Positions 1 through 7,185 of a DNA stretch of 12,051 nucleotides are shown here, one piece after another. Position 1 is the first letter of the stretch; each line of letters starts with the position of its first letter. The stretch comes from Chloroflexota bacterium (GTDB lineage: Bacteria; Chloroflexota; Limnocylindria; QHBO01), in the NCBI GenBank assembly GCA_020848055.1, contig JADLBB010000231.1:1-12051 (forward strand), read 5' to 3'. The position numbers and the translations under genes are program-made. The notes below the pieces were generated by a model. The model worked only from the letters and a program-made list of their open reading frames with translations. It was not told the origin of the DNA and made no database searches.

Positions 1-230
1 CCCGCTTACCACGGCTCGCTGCCCGGGCGCCCGCCGCCGTACCCGCCGGCATCACCGAATTCACGCTCCGGCGACACGCGACGACGTGCGAGCCACCAAG
101 ACGCCCCGTCCAGGCTCCTCAGCACCAGGATTCACACCACGGCCGTCAGATCGGCGACACGTCCCTCTAACGGACCCCGCGCGTCGCTGGCATGTGAATC
201 CGGCGACCCGGCATCATGAGACCTGCCCGC
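1..230. other. Intergenic stretch, no supportable gene
   Basis: No open frame here has a recognisable product. On the minus strand a short frame running off the left edge (about 52 to 1, ATG at 52-50 or GTG just upstream) could be the beginning of another leftward gene, but it covers fewer than 20 codons and cannot be judged. A 9-bp inverted repeat (GGATTCACA at 128-136, TGTGAATCC at 193-201) lies downstream of the glycogen synthase stop. Its 56-nt spacing is too wide for an ordinary terminator, and I see no U-tract. Confidence 0.4.
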
Positions 231-1433
231 TCACCCCACGAGCGACCGATACAGGTCGACCGTCTGGCGAGCGATCGCCGCCCAGCCAAAGGACTCGACC
301 GCCCGGCGCCGGGCAGCCTGGCCCATCGAATCGCGCAGGACCGGATCGACCATCAGGCGGTTGATTCCGGCGGCCAGGTCACGCTCGAACGACTCCGCAT
401 CCACAGGCCGCATCGGATCCTCGACGGACAGCTCCACCGGCACGAGCAACCCGGTTTCGCCGTCCACCACCACTTCGGGAATGCCGCCCACCGCGGACGC
501 AACGACCGGCGTCTCGCAGGCGGCAGCCTCGAGGTTGATGATCCCGAACGGCTCGTAGACCGATGGACAGCAGAAGACCGACGCGTGCGAGTACAGCTGC
601 CGCACGTCGGTGCGCGACACCATCTCGGGAATCCACACCACGTTGGGCCGCTCGGCCTGCGCGGCGGCAACGGCCGAGGCCATCTCGCGACCTATCTCGG
701 CCGTGTCCGGCTGGCCGGCGCACAGCACCACGCCGATGCCGGGATCGAGGTGGCGGATGGCGCGCGCCAGGTGGACGATCCCCTTCTGACGGGTGATGCG
801 TCCCACGAACAGCACATAAGGCACCGATGCGTCGACGCCGAAGCGCGCCAACGCATCCGTCTCCGCCACGGGCCGGTAGAAGTCGGCGTCGATCCCGTTG
901 TAGATGACGTGGACGCGCTCTGGCGCAACGTTGAAGAGGCGCAGCACGTCCGCCCGCGTGCCCGCGCTGACGGCGACGACCGCATCGGCCATCTCGATGG
1001 CGGTTCGCTCGACCCAGGCGGACACGTCGTACCCGCCGCCGAGCTGCTCGCGCTTCCAGGGCCGAAGCGGCTCGAGCGAGTGGACGGTCAGGACGAGCGG
1101 GATGCCGTACGCCAGCTTGGCGAGCACCCCGCCCAGGTGCGTGTACCAGGTGTGGACGTGGACGAGGTCGGCATCGACCGGGTCGGCCACCATGGCCAGG
1201 TCGCGCGAGAGGGCGGTGAGCATCGGGCGCAGGCGCGCATCGGCTGCATCAAGCGGCAGCGCAGGCGGATAGCCGCGGACGCGCCAGCCATCGGCGTCCT
1301 CGGCGTGGGTCCCGAAGGTGCGAACGTCAAGCTCGATGAGCTCGCGCAGATGCCGCGTCAGCTCACCGACATGGACGCCCGCCCCGCCATAGATCTCCGG
1401 CGGGAACTCGTTGGTCAGGATGAGCGCGCGCAC
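231..1433 (-). CDS. glgA: GT4 family glycogen synthase, actinobacterial GlgA/GlgM type
   Basis: This 400-residue cytosolic GT-B glycosyltransferase transfers glucose from a nucleotide sugar, most likely ADP-glucose, in glycogen or maltose-1-phosphate synthesis. Seen: an N-terminal Rossmann strand with the glycine-rich acceptor/donor loop YGGAGVHVGEL (residues 15-25), HVHTWYTH (92-99), the phosphate-binding GRITRQKG with R212 and K217, and the GT4 E-x7-E motif EPFGIINLE (E294, E302) followed by GGIPEVVVDGETGLLVP. The length matches the Corynebacterium-type GlgA family (about 390 residues), not the 480-residue enterobacterial GlgA. The start is GTG at 1433-1431, six bases after a TAGGCT hexamer and without a Shine-Dalgarno. 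In mycobacteria the homologue GlgM makes maltose-1-phosphate, so the exact product cannot be decided here. No other glycogen gene is in the window. Family assignment is firm; the exact acceptor is inferred. Confidence 0.93.
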   Translation of the reverse strand: MRALILTNEFPPEIYGGAGVHVGELTRHLRELIELDVRTFGTHAEDADGWRVRGYPPALPLDAADARLRPMLTALSRDLAMVADPVDADLVHVHTWYTHLGGVLAKLAYGIPLVLTVHSLEPLRPWKREQLGGGYDVSAWVERTAIEMADAVVAVSAGTRADVLRLFNVAPERVHVIYNGIDADFYRPVAETDALARFGVDASVPYVLFVGRITRQKGIVHLARAIRHLDPGIGVVLCAGQPDTAEIGREMASAVAAAQAERPNVVWIPEMVSRTDVRQLYSHASVFCCPSVYEPFGIINLEAAACETPVVASAVGGIPEVVVDGETGLLVPVELSVEDPMRPVDAESFERDLAAGINRLMVDPVLRDSMGQAARRRAVESFGWAAIARQTVDLYRSLVG

Positions 1434-1439
1434 ACTCGG

Positions 1440-1445
1440 AGCCTA
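1440..1445 (-). promoter_or_regulatory. Candidate -10 box (TAGGCT) of the glycogen synthase gene
   Basis: Read on the minus strand, TAGGCT is separated from the GTG start codon by only six bases (CCGAGT). A -10 box here would place the transcript start at or next to the GTG, giving a leaderless mRNA. No recognisable -35 is present. The assignment rests on the same arrangement recurring before five other genes in the window. Confidence 0.45.
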
Positions 1446-1553
1446 CCAGCGGTTTGCGTGCCCCGGCGTTGGTCCGCTGCTGGGCGCAACAACACGCGGA
1501 GCGCCGTTGGTCTCACCTCGGGAACAGTGCCGCACCGGCACGTCCGGCACCCG

Positions 1554-1790
1554 CTACCCAGGGACCATGAGCACAAGCCGCTCGAATCGCTCGCGATAGA
1601 AACCGCGGTCACGTGTGAGCAAACGCTCGGCATGTACGAGCGCATGGGCGCCGATGAGGAAGTCGGGGACGATGCGTCGCCGGGTGCCACCCGCAGCGCG
1701 GTAGGCACGATGGATGCGACCGGCCAGCATCGCGACGTCGCGGCCGTCCGGGACAAGCGCGATTTCGAGGCGTTCGACCTCTGTAGTCAA
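1554..1790 (-). pseudogene. C-terminal remnant of a VapC-like PIN-domain ribonuclease
   Basis: The 78-residue frame is the second half of a PIN-domain toxin. It contains the typical segment AMLAGRIHRAYRAAGGTRRRIVPDFLIGAHALVHAERLLTRDRGFYRERF, split here as the helix before the acidic D of PDFLIGAHAL (about residue 44) and the acidic D of LLTRD (about residue 61). Those are the two C-terminal acidic metal ligands of the family. The first half, with the LDTN/LDTS strand and the conserved Glu (about 55-60 residues), is missing: the frame upstream reaches a stop at 1853-1851 after about 20 more residues that do not resemble it, and the other two frames there show no PIN N-terminus either. The nominal start is TTG at 1790 with no ribosome site. 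No VapB-like antitoxin is adjacent. I infer a decapitated, inactive toxin gene, probably cut by the rearrangement that placed the DUF5674 gene at 1882. Confidence 0.72.
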
Positions 1791-1881
1791 GGCGGTTCGC
1801 CGGTGCCACCAAGGTCGACTGCTGACGCATCGATCCGCCCGTCGTCGGCGTCAGTCCCTGCAATCTGCGAACATCGGCCGG

Positions 1882-2241
1882 ATGGGTGAGACCGAGTTCA
1901 TCAGAGGTGCCGACGGCGTCCGCATCGGCCACCTCGTCGAACGATCACACGAGATGTCCGGCGACCTGGTGAAGGCAGTGGTGGACGTCGAGCGCGGGAT
2001 CATGGCCATCGGCGGGGCCATGCATGCCGACGAGGAAGCAGCCCTGATCGAGGACGGCTCCTCGCAGCCCGATCTCTGGGGGATCAACCTCTATCCAGAT
2101 GACTACGGGACCGATGCGTTCGTGGAGTTCGACTCGATGATCAACCTGCGCCCAGCCCAGAAGAACCGCTCGCGATCGGTCGAGGATCCAGCACTTCGGG
2201 AGAGGATCGAACGACTCGTTGACCGCCTGGTGCAACCATGA
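1882..2241 (+). CDS. DUF5674 family protein
   Basis: This 119-residue soluble protein of unknown function matches what I recall of DUF5674. It has a short variable N-terminus, then DLVKAVVDVERGIMAIGGAMHADEEAALIEDGSSQPDLWGINLYP, then a D/E-FDSMINLRPAQKNRSRSVEDP block and a terminal helix (IERLVDRLVQ). The most conserved parts are HADEE, GS-Q-DLWGINLYP and the FDSMINLRP-NRS stretch. There is no signal peptide or membrane segment. The ATG at 1882 is chosen because it leaves the normal-length family N-terminus; frames further upstream run through the intergenic region. The stop overlaps the next start as ATGA (2238-2241), so the two are translationally coupled. In my recollection this family is frequent in Patescibacteria and scattered in Chloroflexota, often beside a protein like the next one. 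No activity is known to me. Confidence 0.85.
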   Translation: MGETEFIRGADGVRIGHLVERSHEMSGDLVKAVVDVERGIMAIGGAMHADEEAALIEDGSSQPDLWGINLYPDDYGTDAFVEFDSMINLRPAQKNRSRSVEDPALRERIERLVDRLVQP

Positions 2242-2570
2242 CTGCACACGCCGGTCTGACCCTCGAAGCATGGACTGAGCTCTCCCTCGCCGAACAGCTC
2301 GGCAACGTCGGCAGCGAGGTGGGTCGTGCGATCGCCGCTAAGGCGCAGCGTCGCGAGGCCCGGTTCGAAGGCGCCCTGGAACGGGCACTCGAGTTGTTCG
2401 ATCTCACACTCGCCGACGACCGATGGGCCGGCCCGCGCCGACGCGAGATCGCGCGCTCGCGTGAGGTCACCTGCGACTTCCTCGTCGGGGACAACGAGTA
2501 CGGTTCGACCGCCGAATCCCTGGATGCCTACTTCCGCTTCTTTGCACTCACGGCACGGTCGAATGCCTAG
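2238..2570 (+). CDS. Uncharacterised 110-residue protein coupled to DUF5674
   Basis: This is a small, mostly helical, soluble protein with no catalytic motif I can name. Its organisation is distinctive: W-x-x-L-S-L-A-E-Q-L-G-N-V-G-S-E-V-G-R-A (about residues 12-31), a helix GALERALELFDLTLADDR (44-61), EIARSREVTCDFLVGDNEYGST (69-90), and a C-terminal LDAYFRFFAL helix. I recall the same order of motifs (QL-NIGSEV-RA, ALERALEL-DL, DNEY-ST, YF-x-FA) in short hypothetical proteins of Patescibacteria, sometimes next to DUF5674. It overlaps the upstream gene by four bases and the downstream VOC gene by eight (2563-2570). The shape (a coupled pair of small soluble proteins) would suit a toxin-antitoxin, a sensor pair or a two-subunit enzyme, but nothing in the sequence decides between them. 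Confidence 0.8.
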   Translation: MTAHAGLTLEAWTELSLAEQLGNVGSEVGRAIAAKAQRREARFEGALERALELFDLTLADDRWAGPRRREIARSREVTCDFLVGDNEYGSTAESLDAYFRFFALTARSNA

Positions 2571-2943
2571 ACCGATGGTGCTGCAGATGCGTCTCGTGGT
2601 CGAAACCGATGACTACGACGAGGCCATTCGCTTCTACCGCGATGTCCTCGGCCTGCGCGAGGAGCTGTCCGTCGAGGGGCCTGACGGCGCCCACGTCACC
2701 ATCCTCGATGCCGGCCGCGCCACGCTTGAGCTGGCCAATCCGGCGCAGGTGCGCTTCATCGACCAGGTCGAGGTCGGCCGCACCGGGGTCGCCCCCCGGC
2801 TGCGCCTCGCCTTCGAGGTGGCCGATAGCGCTGCCTCAACCGATGCGCTCGTCGCCGCCGGCGCTGACCTGATCGCGCCGCCAACCGAGACGCCATGGCG
2901 GTCGCTCAACGCCCGCCTGTCGGCACCGGCGGACTCCAGCTGA
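2563..2943 (+). CDS. VOC family (glyoxalase/bleomycin-resistance fold) protein, C-terminus frameshifted
   Basis: This 126-residue vicinal-oxygen-chelate fold protein has the usual first module (MRLVVETDDYDEAIRFYRDVLGLREEL, then HVTILDAGRATLELAN) and second module (PRLRLAFEVADSAASTDALVAAGADLIAPPTETPWRSLNARL). The E of TLELAN is a likely metal ligand of the fold; the substrate cannot be deduced. The start ATG at 2563 overlaps the previous stop by eight bases; ATG at 2575 is an alternative. The normal family ending (G-L-Q-L-T-L-F) is absent in frame, where the protein stops after APADSS at 2941-2943. It is present in another frame, GGLQLTLFQQLPSAKT, ending at TAG 2976-2978. One added G next to 2929-2932 would restore APAGLQLTLFQQL and a 14-bp overlap with the lipoprotein gene. 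Sequencing error and true C-terminal damage are both possible. Confidence 0.85.
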   Translation: MPRPMVLQMRLVVETDDYDEAIRFYRDVLGLREELSVEGPDGAHVTILDAGRATLELANPAQVRFIDQVEVGRTGVAPRLRLAFEVADSAASTDALVAAGADLIAPPTETPWRSLNARLSAPADSS

Positions 2944-2964
2944 CCCTCTTCCAGCAGCTCCCCA

Positions 2965-3477
2965 GTGCCAAGACGTAGCGCATCGGCGCTCGCCGTCGTG
3001 GTCCTACTCGCAGGATGCGGGTTGGGTCAGCCGTCCGACGGGCCGCTCGAGAACTCGACCCGGCTTGGCGTGGAGGTGCCGCTGGGGCCGGGCGAGACGG
3101 TCACTATCGGCGTCATCTTTCCGCCCAATCCTCTCGATTCGCCCATCCGCGTCGAGTCGGTCGCGCCGGTCGAGATCACGGGTGCACAGGTGGTCGGCAT
3201 CGTCTTCGCCGACCCGATCGAGCGCAGCATCGTGGGTGCTGTCGGATTCCCACCCGACGGTTGGGACACGCAACCCGTCGAAGGCGCCATCATCCAGCCC
3301 GGGCAGGAAGCCGGCCTGCTCATCGGCCTCCAGGTGGACGATGGCATTGGACAGGGTGTCATCGATGGCATCCGGGTCCGCTATGTCGCCGACGGCCAGG
3401 CGTTCGAGACGGTCCTTCACTGGACCCTCCGCGTCGGGTCGGACTACCCCTTCGCCAGCGACGGCAACGACAGCTGA
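2965..3477 (+). CDS. Putative lipoprotein of unknown family
   Basis: This 170-residue protein has a clear lipoprotein signal: positively charged MPRR, a hydrophobic stretch (residues 6-16), and the lipobox L15-A16-G17-C18. After lipidation it would be anchored on the outer face of the cytoplasmic membrane. The mature part is rich in Gly, Val, Pro and acidic residues with alternating hydrophobics, suggesting a beta-sandwich (GETVTIGVIFPP, GLLIGLQVDDG, IRVRYVADGQAFETVLHWTLRV). I see no Cys, His or Met cluster that would make it a copper protein despite its place before the ATPase gene. The start is GTG at 2965, without a Shine-Dalgarno; it would overlap the VOC gene by 14 bases if that gene's frameshift is repaired. 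I do not recognise the family. Confidence 0.78.
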   Translation: MPRRSASALAVVVLLAGCGLGQPSDGPLENSTRLGVEVPLGPGETVTIGVIFPPNPLDSPIRVESVAPVEITGAQVVGIVFADPIERSIVGAVGFPPDGWDTQPVEGAIIQPGQEAGLLIGLQVDDGIGQGVIDGIRVRYVADGQAFETVLHWTLRVGSDYPFASDGNDS

Positions 3478-3520
3478 GCCGCCACGGGTTCGCGCCAGCC
3501 GTCCCGGCGTCGCTCGCCAC

Positions 3521-3541
3521 GGATACTCCCCTGTAGTATCC
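3521..3541 (+). promoter_or_regulatory. Perfect 7-bp inverted repeat, candidate copper-sensor operator
   Basis: GGATACT (3521-3527) and AGTATCC (3535-3541) are exact reverse complements separated by seven bases (CCCCTGT). The element lies 12 bases before the copA start and covers the likely -10 box (TAGTAT, 3534-3539), where a repressor would block RNA polymerase. The ATAC...C-run...GTAT layout resembles known CsoR-type copper operators (ATACCCC/GGGGTAT) in the outer arms, but the C-rich centre is not symmetric. No csoR-like gene is in this window. Confidence 0.55.
3534..3539 (+). promoter_or_regulatory. Candidate -10 box (TAGTAT) of the copper ATPase gene
   Basis: TAGTAT lies 13 bases before the ATG at 3553, so transcription would start about six to nine bases before the start codon or at it. 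No AG-rich ribosome site fits in that space. It sits inside the right half of the palindrome at 3521-3541. No -35 match is visible, which would fit an activator- or repressor-controlled promoter. Confidence 0.45.
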
Positions 3542-3552
3542 TGAACGCACCG

Positions 3553-5787
<2,235 letters not shown>

Positions 5788-5800
5788 ACCCATCTCACCC

Positions 5801-5817
5801 CGCGCCGATATGGCGCG
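5801..5817 (+). other. Hairpin between copA and the YHS gene
   Basis: CGCGCC (5801-5806) and GGCGCG (5812-5817) form a perfect six-pair GC stem with the five-base loop GATAT. It starts 13 bases after the copA stop and ends seven bases before the AGGAGG of the YHS gene. There is no U-tract, so it is not a standard terminator. It could stabilise or process the mRNA, letting the small downstream cistron be expressed differently from the large one. Confidence 0.5.
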
Positions 5818-5824
5818 CCAGATC

Positions 5825-5830
5825 AGGAGG
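5825..5830 (+). promoter_or_regulatory. Strong Shine-Dalgarno (AGGAGG) of the YHS gene
   Basis: A perfect AGGAGG lies eight bases before the ATG at 5839. It fixes the start of this small gene and stands out because the other starts in the window lack such a site, which fits translation from inside the copA transcript. Confidence 0.85.
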
Positions 5831-5838
5831 AACGACCA

Positions 5839-6036
5839 ATGGACGAGCTCCAGATGCGCCCGATGCCCACCGACCCGGTGTGCGGCATGAGCGTCAACCC
5901 CGAGATCGCATCGGCCCAGGGGCTGACGAGCGAGCACGAGGGCGTGACCTACTACTTCTGCGGCCGCGGCTGCAAGCTGGACTTCGAGGAGGATCCCGGC
6001 AAGTACTTCGCCGCGGACTACGTTCCGAGCATGTAG
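5839..6036 (+). CDS. YHS-domain small metal-binding protein
   Basis: This 65-residue protein is almost entirely one YHS domain. It has DPVCGMSV (C15, M17), then EHEGVTYYFCGRGCKLDFEEDPGKYF with C41 and C45. The DPVCGM and YYFC-x3-C-F pattern is the family's defining motif; the cysteines are the presumed metal ligands. YHS domains occur fused to, or next to, copper and other heavy-metal P-type ATPases. Its place 51 bases after copA makes a Cu+ carrier or sensor-like accessory role likely, though no direct assignment is possible. It has no signal peptide, so it acts in the cytosol. The start is fixed by the AGGAGG upstream. Its mRNA is probably shared with copA, with a hairpin between them. Confidence 0.92.
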   Translation: MDELQMRPMPTDPVCGMSVNPEIASAQGLTSEHEGVTYYFCGRGCKLDFEEDPGKYFAADYVPSM

Positions 6037-6043
6037 GGCTGAT

Positions 6044-6081
6044 CGGCGGGGTCGCCGGGCTCTCTGATCCCCGCCCCGCCG
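6044..6081 (+). terminator. Weak terminator-like hairpin after the copper module
   Basis: CGGCGGGG (6044-6051) pairs exactly with CCCCGCCG (6074-6081) across a 22-base loop. An alternative seven-pair stem uses 6045-6051 with 6069-6075. The following bases (CTTCTGCTTG) are only mildly T-rich, so intrinsic termination would be weak. Its place eight bases after the YHS stop supports a terminator role. Confidence 0.35.
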
Positions 6082-6114
6082 CTTCTGCTTGCGCCCCGGC
6101 GCATCTAACTGAGA

Positions 6115-6132
6115 GGTTGGGGCTGGTTGGGG
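6115..6132 (+). other. Two-tetrad G-quadruplex motif GGTTGGGGCTGGTTGGGG
   Basis: Two near-identical 10-bp units (GGTTGGGGCT, GGTTGGGGCG) give GGTTGG, GGCT, GGTTGG. That is the layout of the thrombin-binding aptamer fold (GGTTGG, TGT, GGTTGG) with a four-base central loop. It lies on the non-template strand about 115 bases before the ABC operon. Folding is inferred from the pattern only. Confidence 0.4.
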
Positions 6133-6231
6133 CGCAGTTGCGTTCATGGCTTGCGTCCTGGTGCACGTCCCGGTCGGAATCGGCGACAACCTCGTAGTTG
6201 CGTGCGCGCCGGCGCAAGCGCCCCGCGCGAC

Positions 6232-6237
6232 TACACT
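6232..6237 (+). promoter_or_regulatory. Candidate -10 box (TACACT) of the ABC operon
   Basis: TACACT ends nine bases before the ATG at 6247, and no Shine-Dalgarno is present between them (GGTCGGCTC). Transcription starting at the usual distance would begin within a few bases of the ATG. No -35 match is seen at the right spacing. Confidence 0.45.
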
Positions 6238-6246
6238 GGTCGGCTC

Positions 6247-7185
6247 ATGTCAACCGCCCTGATCCGCACGACCGGCCTGACCAAGCGCTATCCCGGCGGC
6301 GTCACCGCCCTCGATGGGCTGACCGTCGAGATCGGTGAGGGCGTGGTCGGCCTGGTGGGCGCGAACGGCGCGGGCAAGAGCACGCTGATCAAGATCCTGC
6401 TCGGGCTGTTGCCGCAGACGGACGGGAACGCCACCGTCCTGGACCTCGACACGGCCACGCAGGGCGCGCGCATCCGCGAGCTGGTCGGCTACATGCCGGA
6501 GCACGACTGCCTGCCGCCGGACGTCAGCGCCACCGAGTTCGTCAGCCACATGGCGCGCGTGTCAGGCCTGCCGGCGGGTGCCGCGCGCGAGCGCACTGCC
6601 GACGTCCTGCGCCACGTCGGCCTGTACGAGGAGCGCTACCGCCAGATCGGCGGCTACTCGACCGGCATGAAGCAGCGGGTCAAGCTGGCGCAGGCGCTCG
6701 TCCACGACCCGCGCATCCTGTTCGCCGATGAGCCGACCAACGGCCTGGATCCCGCCGGGCGGGACGAGATGCTGGGACTGATCGAGCGCATCGGGCGCGA
6801 CTTCGGGATCACGACCATCGTGGCCAGCCACCTGCTGGGCGAGATCGAGCGGATCGCGACCTGGCTGGTGGCCATCGACGCCGGCCGCCTGCTGCGCACC
6901 GCACCGCTCGCCAGCTTCACCGAGCGGACCGGACAGCTGCTGGTAGAGACCGATGACGACGCCGCCCCGCTCGCGGAGCGCCTGGCCGCCGGCGGCTTCA
7001 CCGCCAGCGCCGATGGACGCCTGGCGATCATCGAGCTGGCCGACGCTCCCGGCGACGAGCACGCCGTCTACGACGCGGTGCGCGACGCCGCGGTGGCGAT
7101 GGACGTGGCGCTGGTGCGGATCGAGCACCGGCGACACCAGCTCGAGGACCTGTTCAGGGACGGGACCGATGACCGCGCCGCCTGA
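6247..7185 (+). CDS. ABC-2 type exporter ATP-binding protein (first NBD)
   Basis: This 312-residue cytosolic ATPase subunit powers an ABC-2 exporter. Seen: Walker A GANGAGKST (38-46); a Q-loop region GYMPEHD in which Glu takes the usual Gln place, as is common in CcmA-like subunits; signature YSTGMKQR (137-144), a variant of LSGGQ; Walker B ILFADEP (157-163); and the H-loop SH (H195). A C-terminal extension of about 100 residues follows, as in drug and lipid ABC-2 exporters. The ATG at 6247 is chosen because the family's N-terminus begins there and a TACACT hexamer stands just upstream; the frame itself stays open further 5'. The gene overlaps the next by 17 bases. The substrate is unknown. 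Confidence 0.93.
   Translation: MSTALIRTTGLTKRYPGGVTALDGLTVEIGEGVVGLVGANGAGKSTLIKILLGLLPQTDGNATVLDLDTATQGARIRELVGYMPEHDCLPPDVSATEFVSHMARVSGLPAGAARERTADVLRHVGLYEERYRQIGGYSTGMKQRVKLAQALVHDPRILFADEPTNGLDPAGRDEMLGLIERIGRDFGITTIVASHLLGEIERIATWLVAIDAGRLLRTAPLASFTERTGQLLVETDDDAAPLAERLAAGGFTASADGRLAIIELADAPGDEHAVYDAVRDAAVAMDVALVRIEHRRHQLEDLFRDGTDDRAA

Noticed and set aside
128..201. 9-bp inverted repeat GGATTCACA/TGTGAATCC as a terminator of the glycogen synthase gene
   Set aside because: The 56-base loop and lack of a U-tract make it unlikely; chance is sufficient.
216..1889. 557-residue open frame on the plus strand opposite the glycogen synthase
   Set aside because: It is antisense to a confident GT4 gene, is rich in Arg, His, Asp and Gly as expected of a GC-rich shadow frame, and shows no domain.
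1882..2570. Calling the DUF5674 pair a toxin-antitoxin system outright
   Set aside because: Gene size, coupling and a nearby PIN remnant are suggestive, but neither protein carries a known toxin or DNA-binding motif and the PIN fragment is on the other strand.
2965..3477. Copper-chaperone role for the lipoprotein because it precedes copA
   Set aside because: The mature sequence lacks Cys/Met/His metal-binding clusters, and copA has its own promoter-like region and palindrome.
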